Notes: generated by a model from the sequence alone, not told the origin. 64,000 bases of DNA from Prochloron sp965198675 (GCA_965198675.1 OZ240666.1:1054001-1118000), one strand, 5' to 3'. Positions 17,796 to 26,764 are shown, counted from the stretch's first letter. A program made the numbers and translations.

Positions 17796-17868
17796 CACCC
17801 ACCCCCCCGTAGCCCCCCTCCCAGGTTCCCCTCCTGGGAGGGGGTAGGGGTGGGTGGGGTTGGGGGGT
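17796..17868. repeat. C/G-rich palindromic repeat
   Basis: A long imperfect inverted repeat of C-runs and G-runs with the core CCCTCCCAGG...TCCTGGGAGGG and an outer CACCCACCCC / GGGGTGGGTG pairing. Related hairpins occur at 37733-37802, 46598-46632 and inside the mini-element copy at 52201-52250. It may also stop transcription, but it has no following T-run. Confidence 0.6.
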
Positions 17869-18021
17869 GGGTTTGCCAAAAGGCTTTTAATTAGGTATAT
17901 TGGGGTAACAGCGATAAACAAGCTGACAAAATCAAACAAAGAGCGGTTATTTTCTAAGTAACCGCATTGGGAGATAGCCCCTCTTGGATTTGTTAGCTAA
18001 AATCTATCGGAAACAAGATTG

Positions 18022-18684
18022 ATGGCAGAAATAGCTGTTATTGACTATGATATGGGTAACCTCCACTCTGCCTGCAAGGGTTTAGAGAAAGCAGGTGCCA
18101 ACGCTAAAATAACCCATTGTCTCGTTGATATGGAAAAAGCAGATGGTATCGTCTTACCTGGTGTTGGTGCTTTCGATCCTACAGTGGAGAATTTGCGCCG
18201 ACGTAACCTGGAAGAACCCATAAAAGAGGCGATCGCCTCTGGGAAACCATTTTTGGGCATTTGCATGGGAATGCAAATTCTCTTTGACAGTTCTGAGGAA
18301 GGGAAGGAACCGGGTTTGGGCATTATTCCTGGGAAAGTGCGCCGCTTCAGTTCTGAACCAGATTTAACTATTCCCCATATGGGTTGGAATAAATTAGAGT
18401 TTACCCAATCAAATTTACCTTTGTGGGAGCAATTATCCCCTTCTCCTTACGTTTATTTCGTCCATAGTTATTATGTGGATCCGGTGGAAGAGTCAGTGAA
18501 AGCAGCAACTGTAACTCACGGGAGTCAAGAAGTGACAGCTGCCATTGCCCGTGATAACCTCATGGCAGTGCAATTTCACCCAGAAAAGTCATCAAGGAAT
18601 GGTTTGCAAATCCTCTCTAATTTTGTCAGTTTAGCAGTGGCGGCAGAAGCCTCACGGCAAATCAGAGATTATGCCGTGAGATGA
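18022..18684 (+). CDS. hisH: Imidazole glycerol phosphate synthase, glutaminase subunit HisH
   Basis: Class I glutamine amidotransferase that supplies ammonia to HisF in histidine biosynthesis. The 220-residue protein starts MAEIAVIDYDMGNLHSACKG, with oxyanion loop PGVGAFDPT, nucleophile Cys81 in GICMGMQILFD, and His186 and Glu188 in QFHPEKSS, giving a complete triad. A TTG one codon upstream also opens the frame, but ATG 18022 after GGAAACAAG is preferred. It is the only plus-strand gene pair here with rsmD downstream; hisF is not adjacent. A GCGATCGC HIP1 octamer lies within the gene. Confidence 0.97.
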   Translation: MAEIAVIDYDMGNLHSACKGLEKAGANAKITHCLVDMEKADGIVLPGVGAFDPTVENLRRRNLEEPIKEAIASGKPFLGICMGMQILFDSSEEGKEPGLGIIPGKVRRFSSEPDLTIPHMGWNKLEFTQSNLPLWEQLSPSPYVYFVHSYYVDPVEESVKAATVTHGSQEVTAAIARDNLMAVQFHPEKSSRNGLQILSNFVSLAVAAEASRQIRDYAVR

Positions 18685-19002
18685 ATGCCGCTCCGGGGTA
18701 TTAATACTCATTGACAGGAACTTAATCGCGCCCTATAATTAATTGGCAGTGGGGCTGGGCGCCGTCCTCACTATAAAACGCCGTAGAGGGAAAGTTTCGA
18801 GTACCTTGATGGAAGTTCTACCCGTCCTTCGGGCGGCTGAACGCAGAGCCATACCCGTCAGGGTTGGTGTAGGAGCGTCACTGGATATAGCAATCTATGA
18901 TGATTAGATCCCCCCTTTATCCCCCCGATCTAAGGGAGGTAGCGAAGGGTGCTTTCAGGCGGGAGGGGCGAGCGTTATTGCTCCTTACAAATGATGATAG
19001 GA
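18685..19002. other. Intergenic stretch with hairpin-rich, mobile-element-like sequence
   Basis: No gene is seen. The stretch contains a small strong hairpin CCGTCCTTCGGGCGG at about 18821-18835 and ACCCGTCAGGGT at 18852-18863, a structured profile like transposon ends, and C-run/G-run sequence at 18905-18960. Its origin is uncertain. The promoter of rsmD must lie in or before it. Confidence 0.4.
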
Positions 19003-19533
19003 ATGAGAATTTATGGGAAGAGACAAATAAAGACTTTGTCGGGAAACAAAACCCGACCAACCACAGCAAGAGTCCGCGAGGCATTGTTTAATATTTGGCA
19101 GGGACGCATAAAAGGGTGTCGTTGGTTAGATTTGTGTGCCGGGAGTGGTTCTATGGGAGCCGAAGCTTTGTGTCGGGGAGCTGCTGCGGTGACGGGAATC
19201 GAAAAAAACCCTCGTGCTTGCGCTATTATTAAGGACAATTGGCAACGGGTGGTAGGAGAAGGACAAAGTTGTACCATACTGTGCTCTGGTATAGTTAAGC
19301 AGTTAAAAGTTATGTATAATCAAGAGTTTGACCGTATCTATTTCGACCCTCCTTATAATAGTGGCTTGTATGGACCAGTGTTAGAGGCCATCGCTAGTGC
19401 TGGTTTACTCGCTTCGGGGGGAGAAATAGCTGTGGAAGGGGATTGCTCTCTTTGGGTGCCCCTGTCTATTCCTGGACTGGAAATCTGTAGAGAAAAAGTC
19501 TATGGAAATACTATCCTTACTTTTTATGGTTAA
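19003..19533 (+). CDS. rsmD: 16S rRNA (guanine(966)-N2)-methyltransferase RsmD
   Basis: SAM-dependent enzyme that methylates the exocyclic amine of G966 in 16S rRNA during 30S assembly. From the chosen start MRIYGKRQIKTLSG it has 176 residues. TRPTTARVREALFNI is the family N-terminal signature, LDLCAGSGSMGAEAL (42-56) the SAM-binding motif I, and DPPY (115-118) the catalytic motif. The frame is open further upstream (to 18949), but those residues do not resemble the family. Its 3' end overlaps the convergent CgeB-like gene by 17 bp. Confidence 0.92.
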   Translation: MRIYGKRQIKTLSGNKTRPTTARVREALFNIWQGRIKGCRWLDLCAGSGSMGAEALCRGAAAVTGIEKNPRACAIIKDNWQRVVGEGQSCTILCSGIVKQLKVMYNQEFDRIYFDPPYNSGLYGPVLEAIASAGLLASGGEIAVEGDCSLWVPLSIPGLEICREKVYGNTILTFYG

Positions 19534-20740
19534 TAATCTTAAATAGTTGCTGGAACCTACTTGTCCAGGTGTGGTCTCGTAATGCCCTTTGATATCCTGC
19601 TTCCCGTAATTTTTCCGCCTCATGAGGATGATTTAAATAGAATTTAGTCTTATCTACTAACTCCTCCTGGCTCTTATAAGTATCGATTTCCTTTCCCAGT
19701 TGGTAAAATTCGCCAATTTCCTCTGTGTATCCTGTTAGATAGCAAGTGCGGCACATGGGGGCTTCAAAATCTCTTAACCGCACGTGGGGAATCAATTGTG
19801 AACCCGGTCGTCCATCTGCCCAAACGTTGCTAAAATTGAGGATAACCTCATATTGGGCAAAGGTATCGCTGATGTTTTCGGCAAAACTACGTGCGGCAGC
19901 AGTAAGCAGTGGGGCTAATTTTTTCCCTGACTGTCGGTATTTCAATTGACCAATAGTTCTCTTCAAACCCCCAAACACTCCCTGAGTTTTAATGTTTTTC
20001 CAGGTTAGGACAGTATAACTGATGAAAGAACCCGGTGGAGGCGATCGCCTTCCCAAATATACAGATTCTTCTTTCTGGAGGACTTTTTCTGCATTATCAC
20101 TTGCATTTGGTTTGCCCCAACCCTTACCGTAAATATCAACAGCAACTTTGCTAGCTATGAGTTTGGTGAGGTAGCGATCCCGATCGCCATAGCGTTGCCC
20201 CACAAAACAAGCCTTCCTCTCACGGTTCTGGTGTAATAGGGGATGATAGATAGTGGGATCTGCTCCCATTTGTACCCACACAGGGTTCGCTCCTACTCCT
20301 AAATATAAATCCCGGGCGTTTTTTTCAGCGTGCCAAGCAAAATTTGCCTTAGCAGCAATATGCTCGACAAGGGGAAATTGGTGAATACTATTGCAGTAAA
20401 AATTCACTGTGGGGATACCGAGACCATGAATTTCCTCAAATCCATCCGGGTCAAAATGGGCATTATAGAAGTAGCTCAGAAACAAGTCTATGGGTTTTTC
20501 CTTGTGCTGCTGCCTTACTTCAGCGATAATTTGGGCTGTAATTTTGCTTCTTGCTTCTAATTCTTGAGCTGTGAAGTCTTCTGGAATGGACATGAAGCCA
20601 CTAACAGGCAGTAAATCAACTTGTGATTCAATAATCTCATGACCCAGTTGCTGGATAGCTGGGTAAAAATTCCCACTCCAAAGTCCACCGTAGTAATACT
20701 TGGGGTCAGTTGAGTGACGGACGGCTGTAAAAATACGCAT
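19517..20740 (-). CDS. CgeB-like glycosyltransferase
   Basis: A 407-residue GT-B type protein. The N-terminal half (DUF3880-like) includes SYFYNAHFDPDGFEEIHGLG and TVNFYCNSIHQFPLVEHIA; the C-terminal half matches the Glyco_trans_1_2 pattern, with RLRDFEAPMCRTCYLTGYTE (about 323-342) and a final EKLREAGYQRALRDHTWTSR. Such proteins are probably sugar transferases to surface or secondary metabolites. It heads a same-direction run with the FkbM methyltransferase 21 bp upstream. It converges on rsmD with a small overlap. Donor sugar unknown. Confidence 0.8.
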   Translation of the reverse strand: MRIFTAVRHSTDPKYYYGGLWSGNFYPAIQQLGHEIIESQVDLLPVSGFMSIPEDFTAQELEARSKITAQIIAEVRQQHKEKPIDLFLSYFYNAHFDPDGFEEIHGLGIPTVNFYCNSIHQFPLVEHIAAKANFAWHAEKNARDLYLGVGANPVWVQMGADPTIYHPLLHQNRERKACFVGQRYGDRDRYLTKLIASKVAVDIYGKGWGKPNASDNAEKVLQKEESVYLGRRSPPPGSFISYTVLTWKNIKTQGVFGGLKRTIGQLKYRQSGKKLAPLLTAAARSFAENISDTFAQYEVILNFSNVWADGRPGSQLIPHVRLRDFEAPMCRTCYLTGYTEEIGEFYQLGKEIDTYKSQEELVDKTKFYLNHPHEAEKLREAGYQRALRDHTWTSRFQQLFKIINHKK

Positions 20741-20761
20741 TAATTATTTGATTTCTGTAAA

Positions 20762-21580
20762 CTAGCATCTATGGGCAAATGCATCAATATAGGGTAATCG
20801 ACGGCGTAGTTCCCGAACTTGAAATTGAGCATTCATTAGAGATTGACTAAGTTTCTGCCAAACCTCTTCTCCACCATGACTTTCAAAAAAGATAGCACAC
20901 TTGTGCGGCAAGTAAGGAATTATCGCTGGGAGCAACCTAGCTTCCTCCCCCTCAATATCAACTTTCAGAAGCAGGCTAGATGAATTAAGTTCTTGGAGGA
21001 ACTTCGGAAAGTCAATTGTTCTTACTCGGTAGCCGTCCTTATTTTTCAACTCATCTTTTGCCAAAGCACCTGTATTGCTATAGTCAGCCTGGAACCAACT
21101 TTCACCCTCTTCCACTGAGACAGCAGCTTCTACCAAAAAGACCTTGAACTGATTGAGTTTTAGTTGGTCTCGCATGCAGCTTGCATTTTCAGGATTTGAC
21201 TCGAAGGCAGTTATTTCAGCTTTTGGATAAGTCTGGGTTGCTAACAAGGAAAAAAGACCAATATGAGCGCCACAGTCTAAGACAACTTTTGGTTGAAAGG
21301 GAACGAGTTTGAAATCATAACAGTTTGTCAGTATAACTTCTTCAAAGGAGATTAGATGACCTAGATCCCTTGGGTTTAACTGAATTTGTATGTCTGACCA
21401 AAGGCTTGGTCGAACAATCATTGTGGGAAAGAGCTGCCGACCGATCCGGGAAATCAAGTCGGAAGAGTTAAATGGATGCCCTCGGGCAAATCCTCCAATT
21501 GCCATCTTAGCCGACTCAATTGGAGACGAAGCTAGTTTAGCAAAGGAGATAATTTGACTAATACGATTGTTATTAAGCAT
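20762..21580 (-). CDS. FkbM-family methyltransferase
   Basis: A SAM-dependent O-methyltransferase of 272 residues. SAM motif I is VVLDCGAHIGLFSLLATQ (about 97-114), the acidic end of strand 2 is ITAFESNPEN, and the FkbM signature LLLKVDIEGEEARLLPAI is near 204-221. FkbM proteins methylate hydroxyls of sugars or polyketides; here a glycan target is inferred from flanking glycosyltransferases. It is followed within 21 bp by the CgeB-like gene and preceded by a GT gene after 74 bp. Confidence 0.85.
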   Translation of the reverse strand: MLNNNRISQIISFAKLASSPIESAKMAIGGFARGHPFNSSDLISRIGRQLFPTMIVRPSLWSDIQIQLNPRDLGHLISFEEVILTNCYDFKLVPFQPKVVLDCGAHIGLFSLLATQTYPKAEITAFESNPENASCMRDQLKLNQFKVFLVEAAVSVEEGESWFQADYSNTGALAKDELKNKDGYRVRTIDFPKFLQELNSSSLLLKVDIEGEEARLLPAIIPYLPHKCAIFFESHGGEEVWQKLSQSLMNAQFQVRELRRRLPYIDAFAHRC

Positions 21581-21654
21581 GACTAGTTTCTTTACTCAAA
21601 TCGAGGTAATTGACAATTAGGCTGTCGGATATCCCCGAAGCCATTTGTTCTTCT

Positions 21655-22833
21655 TCATGGGCAAATCCTATGGTAAAACTTCTGCGTTACTACGATATGA
21701 GAGAAATATTTCTGACCTTTAATAAAAGCATGGGCACCTAAACGAGAGCGATATGCTGAATCTTGACATAACCTTTTTACTGCCATAACTAACTCCTGTG
21801 TATCTTCCTGATCCACTACCTCAGCCACCCCAGGGTTTTCCTTTGCCCAGCGCACTGCGGAGCAATAGGGCGGTCCGAAAATTAGCAATGGTAAGCCGGT
21901 AGCTGTGTAATCAGTCAATTTACTAGGAAAGCTCAGGGACATATTTTCACGCCATTCTACCTCAAAAGTCATGGGCACAAATAAGACGTCTGCTTCCCTG
22001 ACGAGGGTATTTATTAACTCCGACTGGGGAATAAAAGAACGAACAGTAACGTTATTTCTTTGTAAACCATGTTTTTCCATGGCTGCCACCGTTAGTGAGG
22101 AGTAAATAATCAAACTACAGCCAAAATTTTCTAATACCGAGGCAAGAGTTGCTAAAGTTGTGATATATCCCTCAGAGTTGAGGGAACCAGCATAGACGAA
22201 GACAAGAGAGTTTGAGCTGCTTGAGTGGGGGTGTTTTTCCGGGTTTGGAACCTCCTCTCCTCTGGAAGAGTATAAGACACTTCCTGTCACCCCATAGCGC
22301 TTTTGATATTTTTCCATCATATAGGGAGATACGCAAAACCGGGACGTAGCTTGTCTATAGATATCTCCAAATCGTTGATTCGCCCTAGCTTTTAACCATG
22401 GTAGCACGGCAACATAAGATGGCCAATCATCATGGACAATTAAATGGAGGGGTATTTGGTAACGCTCCGCCAACGCTGCTGCTGGGAGCCAGGAAAACCC
22501 ATGGGCAACGGTTAAAATTGCTTCTGGCTGGAATTGCTCAAAAATTTGGACCAATTTTCGGGGTATGCTGCTCCCTCTTAAAAAGAGATAGGATGTATAA
22601 GCAGAAGTAAAGCGAGTTTGTAGTAATCGCTTTACCCCCACAAAAATGGTGTCATAGGAAACATGAGGTAGTCGGTGGGAGGGGTTAGAAGGGGTAAGGT
22701 TGCCCTCCACAACTCTGAGGTGGGAGGGGGGATATTTTTGCAGCAAGCGATAGAGCAATGCAGCACCAGCTACAGTAGATTGAACTGGTACGTCGCCAAT
22801 ATAAAGCAGACGGGGTAAAATAGATGTTTCCAT
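21655..22833 (-). CDS. Glycosyltransferase, GT4-like
   Basis: A 392-residue GT-B protein: LLYIGDVPVQSTVAGAALLY at the start, VAHGFSWLPAAALAERYQIP and LIVHDDWPSY in the N-terminal domain, and FPSKLTDYTATGLPLLIFG then PPYCSAVRWAKENPG near the C-terminus. It is a diverged paralogue of the gene at 24960-26129, which has FPSKLLEYAQFGKPLVIWG at the same place. The acidic catalytic pair of GT4 is not obvious because this subfamily uses FPSK in place of the usual E-G-F motif. Probable role: sugar transfer to the surface glycan. Confidence 0.78.
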   Translation of the reverse strand: METSILPRLLYIGDVPVQSTVAGAALLYRLLQKYPPSHLRVVEGNLTPSNPSHRLPHVSYDTIFVGVKRLLQTRFTSAYTSYLFLRGSSIPRKLVQIFEQFQPEAILTVAHGFSWLPAAALAERYQIPLHLIVHDDWPSYVAVLPWLKARANQRFGDIYRQATSRFCVSPYMMEKYQKRYGVTGSVLYSSRGEEVPNPEKHPHSSSSNSLVFVYAGSLNSEGYITTLATLASVLENFGCSLIIYSSLTVAAMEKHGLQRNNVTVRSFIPQSELINTLVREADVLFVPMTFEVEWRENMSLSFPSKLTDYTATGLPLLIFGPPYCSAVRWAKENPGVAEVVDQEDTQELVMAVKRLCQDSAYRSRLGAHAFIKGQKYFSHIVVTQKFYHRICP

Positions 22834-22885
22834 AGATTTTGGTTGGCAATTTTACTGGCTTGGTGAGCGATGCCCACCCTACGGA

Positions 22886-23935
22886 CTATAAACGCTCTTG
22901 CCAATTTTCGTAAATAGCTGCAAAAATATCCTCCAGGGATTTGCTAATGCTCCAAGAGGGATAATGAGCCTCCATTTTCCTCAAGTCACTAATGTAACAA
23001 ATGTGATCCCCCTCCCGATTCTGGTCTACATATTCGGTCACCATTTTTTTCCCAGACAGAGCACTAATGCGCTCAAAAGCTTCTAAAATAGAACAACTAT
23101 TCTTCCTACCTCCCCCCAGATTATAAACTTCCCCAGAGCGAGGATTTTCCCAGAAAGCGGCAATAAATCTCGCCACATCCACGGAATGAATGTTATCCCG
23201 TACCTGCTTGCCTTTGTAGCCATAAATACGGTAGAGTTTTCCTTGGAGATTACATTTAATGAGGTAACTGAGGAAACCGTGTAATTCCACTCCACTGTGG
23301 TGGGGACCGGTTAAACAACCCCCTCGCAAACAGCAGGTTTTCATGCCAAAGTAACGCCCGTATTCCTGTACCATTATATCCGCAGCTACCTTAGAAGCCC
23401 CAAAGAGACTGTGTTTGCTTTGGTCGATGGGAAAATGTTCTCCAATACCATCTTCATAGGCAGGATCATCGTAATCCCAACGGAGATCTAGTTCCTTCAG
23501 GGGGATGGTGTTGGGGCGATCGCCATAGACTTTATTGGTACTCATATGGACGAATACGGTTTCCGGAACATGCTGGCGGGCAGCTTCTAGGAGGTTGAGG
23601 GTCCCCACAGCATTCACATCAAAATCGTCAAAAGGTCTGGAGGCAGCTAGGTCGTGACTGGGTTGGGCGGCGGTGTGGACCACCATATCCGGGCGCAAGG
23701 ATTCCATGCAGGTGAGAACATCCTGACGATGGCGAATATCCAGTTCTTGGTGATGGAATAGTTTGTGGGTATCCAGGAGGTTCTGCTGTCGCCAACGAGT
23801 ATCCCCCCCAGGACCGAAAAAGTCAGCCCTCATGTTATTATCGATGCCATAAACTTCCCAACCTTGTTGACAGAAGTAATCTACCACTTCTGAACCAATT
23901 AAACCGGAAGACCCGGTAACTAATAGTTTTCTCAT
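22886..23935 (-). CDS. CDP-paratose 2-epimerase-like sugar-nucleotide epimerase
   Basis: An extended short-chain dehydrogenase of 349 residues. GSSGLIGSEVV (8-18) is the NAD-binding Rossmann motif; GIDNNMRADFFGPGGDT and HTAAQPSHDLAASRPFDDF resemble tyvelose epimerase. HMSTNKVYGDRPN supplies the Ser/Thr of the active site, but the Tyr of YxxxK is replaced by Phe in SLFGASKVAAD. That change appears to be shared by the cyanobacterial branch, as far as I recall. It would invert C2 of an NDP-hexose. It lies in line with the GT gene downstream (52 bp). Confidence 0.78.
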   Translation of the reverse strand: MRKLLVTGSSGLIGSEVVDYFCQQGWEVYGIDNNMRADFFGPGGDTRWRQQNLLDTHKLFHHQELDIRHRQDVLTCMESLRPDMVVHTAAQPSHDLAASRPFDDFDVNAVGTLNLLEAARQHVPETVFVHMSTNKVYGDRPNTIPLKELDLRWDYDDPAYEDGIGEHFPIDQSKHSLFGASKVAADIMVQEYGRYFGMKTCCLRGGCLTGPHHSGVELHGFLSYLIKCNLQGKLYRIYGYKGKQVRDNIHSVDVARFIAAFWENPRSGEVYNLGGGRKNSCSILEAFERISALSGKKMVTEYVDQNREGDHICYISDLRKMEAHYPSWSISKSLEDIFAAIYENWQERL

Positions 23936-23959
23936 TTAATTCTCTATCCTTAACTGATG

Positions 23960-24099
23960 TCATTTGTACTTCAATGGTTTCCGGAACTGGGGTATTTATA
24001 TATGTAAACTTAGGATACAATACTTCAGGAAGAAAAAAGTTGTAAGTGGTCAATTGCTGCCAAATTCGTGATTACCGATGTATCACTAATAATAATCAC
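23960..24099 (-). pseudogene. Remnant of a DUF3368 PIN-domain toxin gene
   Basis: From a GTG at 24099 the minus strand reads VIIISDTSVITNLAAIDHLQ, the conserved start of DUF3368 PIN-type ribonuclease toxins with the first catalytic Asp. After LFSS the frame is lost. A shifted frame gives FLPEVLYPKFTYINTPVPET then IEVQM, which matches the following part of the family. The rest of the gene, including the other acidic residues, is missing. Confidence 0.7.
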
Positions 24100-24286
24100 A
24101 ATCGTCCCAACTCCCGCAAGTTTTTCAAATCTAGTTCAAAATCCTCAACGTCGGAGTTGGCGAAAAGCATTGAGAGGAATATCTGCTAATTTACTGACAT
24201 AGCCTAGTGTCAAACACCCGGTGTGAAACAAATGCAATGCAATCTCTTGATGCTTGCAGGATTTCATCTGAGATAACAACGCTCAT
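24096..24286 (-). pseudogene. Remnant of a UPF0175 antitoxin gene
   Basis: From ATG 24286 the minus strand reads MSVVISDEILQAS; after a deletion that removes the MTE...LK stretch and shifts the frame it continues EIALHLFHTGCLTLGYVSKL, ADIPLNAFRQL, and after another break DVEDFELDLKNLRELGRL followed by TGA. These are the successive parts of a UPF0175 antitoxin, the usual partner of DUF3368 toxins. Its TGA overlaps the GTG of the toxin remnant, the normal operon arrangement. Both genes are dead. Confidence 0.72.
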
Positions 24287-24374
24287 AAGGTTTCTTGATG
24301 GACAACACCACAGCTAAGACAAAAATTGCCCGGATTGATTTCGGTGTATAATTAAAAATTACTCCTGATGAATT

Positions 24375-24948
24375 CTATTGTCTCATAGCATAGGTATTAA
24401 TTTTGTGCTCTCGACGATCTAGCTCAATGTAACGTTGGGCTTGAAGTTCAAGGCAAGGGGATATTCTTTCCTGGCGATCGCCCTTCCTTTTTTGCCCATA
24501 GATTCCCGTAAATTATCATCTTCTGGTTGAGCCAAGTAACCCGTAACCCCAAGACGCACTCAATCACCAACTCCACCAATATTAAAAGATACCATGGGGG
24601 CAGGGCAAGCCAAACTTTCTAGCAGCACCAAGGGTGAGTTATCAGCACGGGTAGGAAAAAGGGATAAATCAGCAGCCGAATAGGCAATGGATTTGAGGCG
24701 ATCGCTACTAATATACCCCAGATTAACAGTTACCATCTCAGTTGCTTGCTCAATTTCTTCTCCTCTCTCCCCCATAGTGTCAGCAACACTGTCTCCCGTT
24801 TCAGGGATGAGGAGAGATTAGAGATGGCTCTCAGCAGCCAATCCGCTCCTTTGCCAGGATTTGTCAGACTCTGAGCGCCAAACATGAAGGCGATAGGTGC
24901 CGATTTGTGCTCCACCTCCTGGGATTTCAGCATTAATATATTGAGCAT
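24375..24948 (-). pseudogene. Remnant of a GT4 glycosyltransferase (C-terminal domain)
   Basis: Pieces in shifting frames on the minus strand reconstruct the donor domain of a cyanobacterial GT4 enzyme: FMFGAQSLTNPGKGADWLLR, then VNLGYISSDRLKSIAYSAAD, LSLFPTRADNSPLVLLESLA, MVSFNIGGVGD, GVTGYLAQPEDDNLRESMG, KKGRAIARKEYP, and LELQAQRYIELDRREHKI up to TAG at 24377-24375. At least two frameshifts and an internal deletion after GVTGYLAQPE separate them. The N-terminal domain is missing; it probably lay where the intact GT gene at 24960 now ends. Confidence 0.8.
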
Positions 24949-24959
24949 TGGTATAACTA

Positions 24960-26129
24960 TTAATCACTAACTCCTATTATAACTAATTTATGTATGTTAT
25001 ATAAAAACTGCTTTTGGATAAGAATAGGATTAAATTTAGTTTGAGCAGCAATTTTAGATTGTTTAGCATAATATCCTTGTTGGTCTGGTGAATTCTTGAG
25101 CATTTCGAGAGCAGATACTACCGCTTGAGGATTTTCATCCGTTATGCAAAGGGCACGATCCCGTGTTTGCCCCCACTGGATTGCAGAACAAGAGGGCGGT
25201 CCCCAAATAACCAAAGGTTTCCCAAATTGAGCGTATTCAAGAAGTTTAGAAGGAAAAGAGGTTTCCATGCGTCTTTGTAAAGCAGGCTCAAAACTCATTG
25301 TTATTAAAAAAGCATCCGCTGCTGCCAACCACTTATTAAATGTGTGCCGTGGTGCAAAGTCTAGCCAAAGGTTCCGCTCTTTCATCTCCTCACGGAAAGC
25401 TATAGACCAATTGGGGTTGGATCCCCGAACTTGTGCTTGGACTTGGGGATGGTCCTTTGTTACCTGAAGTAACTGAGCCAGCATGGGGCCATAGTTATAA
25501 AGGTTGCCAGAATACAAAACCCGCAGGAGTGATGAAACTTTGTCAGATTCAATTTTACTTTTTGCAGCTAATTCCTCTTCCAGGAGCTCCGGGATGGGAT
25601 AGAGAACCTGACTGTTGCCATGGGAACCCAAGGCATTCTTCATCCCCTCTGACACACAAAGAGCAAGGCTAGAACGCCGATAAAGTTGCCGAAAACGCCG
25701 TTCTAATATGTGACGAACGGGCTGATGAAGACTAATAATAAAATCGGGCCACCAATCATGAAAAATGGTTACTAAAGGCAATTTATGCTTTTGAGCAAAT
25801 CTTTGAGCTGCCCAGCAGCCATCACCATGAGCAACTGTTAGGACGATAGAAGTCTTATTTTGTGAGCCATGGATATCCAAGTTTTTATCCCAGTAGTTGT
25901 CATGTCTGAGCACCTCCAAAATCACCTCCCAATCTTTGACAAAAGGATGAAAGCGGGTACGGCTGAGACGAGCCATTAGCTTATGGGAAAAGTTTCCCTC
26001 TATATTATCTACTGGCTTAGGAACTACGGTAACATCCCAAAATTCTAATTGGTGAAGGTGACGATAGAGAACAATTTCCCCTCCAGATGTTGGTGTGGGG
26101 ACAACAGAGGAAATAAGGATGATTTGCAT
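24960..26129 (-). CDS. Glycosyltransferase, GT4-like
   Basis: A 389-residue GT-B protein. MQIILISSVVPTPTSGGEI begins the acceptor domain, VLTVAHGDGCWAAQRFAQKH and TIFHDWWPDF follow, and the donor domain has LLRVLYSGNLYNYGPMLAQL, ADAFLITMSFEPALQRRMET and FPSKLLEYAQFGKPLVIWG then PPSCSAIQWG. It is a diverged paralogue of the gene at 21655-22833, to which it aligns along its whole length. It is flanked on its 3' side by the GT4 remnant. Sugar specificity unknown. Confidence 0.78.
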   Translation of the reverse strand: MQIILISSVVPTPTSGGEIVLYRHLHQLEFWDVTVVPKPVDNIEGNFSHKLMARLSRTRFHPFVKDWEVILEVLRHDNYWDKNLDIHGSQNKTSIVLTVAHGDGCWAAQRFAQKHKLPLVTIFHDWWPDFIISLHQPVRHILERRFRQLYRRSSLALCVSEGMKNALGSHGNSQVLYPIPELLEEELAAKSKIESDKVSSLLRVLYSGNLYNYGPMLAQLLQVTKDHPQVQAQVRGSNPNWSIAFREEMKERNLWLDFAPRHTFNKWLAAADAFLITMSFEPALQRRMETSFPSKLLEYAQFGKPLVIWGPPSCSAIQWGQTRDRALCITDENPQAVVSALEMLKNSPDQQGYYAKQSKIAAQTKFNPILIQKQFLYNIHKLVIIGVSD

Positions 26130-26311
26130 GACTCTTTTAATTGGGTGCGGTCAAAACCAGTTGGTAATATTTCAAGCGCGGTTTACTCTCTAGGCGGGCT
26201 TGGCCCGGAGCGCCGTTCCTACAAACAAGGGGAAGAATAAACAAAAGTTGACACGAACCGGAATTTCCTCTAGCATCAAACTATATCGATAGATTTTTGA
26301 GAAAATATTCT

Positions 26312-26736
26312 ATGAGTAATCACAACAAAAACTATATCGGAACCCGAGAAGCCTCCTTCCTCCTCAATATTAGTGCAGTGAGATTGCGCCAACTGTTGCA
26401 GCATGGACGAGTTGAGGGGGCTTACAAGTCCGGCTCAAGAAGGGCCTGCCCCGGATTACACCAGGCAAGAGGGGTCCTGCCGGTACTTGGAGTAAGAGGC
26501 GGCGCCAGGTTAATACCAGGATTCATGTCAATCGACAGGTTTTAGCCTCCAACAAGAAAAACGTTACTAACCATCCTCCCATTTCCGTGAGAATTGGGTC
26601 CAAGACCCATTTGTGCCATGAAGCGGATCTTCCCGGTAATACTAAGATGATTTACAGGCCCCACAAGCCTTTGCCTTGCGGAGCCGTGCTTTGGCTGGAG
26701 GTGCCCTCGGATGTAGTAATTGGGATGAAACACTAA
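26312..26736 (+). pseudogene. HTH DNA-binding protein of unknown role, disrupted by an internal deletion
   Basis: From ATG 26312 the plus strand reads MSNHNKNYIGTREASFLLNI SAVRLRQLLQHGRVEGAYKSG, an excisionase/MerR-like helix-turn-helix N-terminus. The frame then goes off. Two bases shifted, at about 26451, the sequence resumes LPRITPGKRGPAGTWSKRRR, VNTRIHVNRQVLASN, VRIGSKTHLCHEADLPG and MIYRPHKPLPCGAVLWLEVP, ending at TAA 26734-26736. The missing part is the end of the HTH wing. This matches a cyanobacterial family of small DNA-binding proteins found on mobile DNA; function unknown. Any product is truncated and out of frame. Confidence 0.65.
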
Positions 26737-26739
26737 ACC

Positions 26740-26764
26740 CTTTGCGCCTTTGCGCCTTTGCGCG
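26740..26764. repeat. STRR-type repeat CTTTGCG
   Basis: CCTTTGCG repeated three times, just after the stop of the HTH remnant and before the 3' end of the convergent GT2 gene. Confidence 0.7.

Noticed and set aside
18685..19002. Possible riboswitch or small RNA before rsmD
   Set aside because: Two small hairpins are present but match no known riboswitch pattern; the stretch looks more like transposon-end debris.
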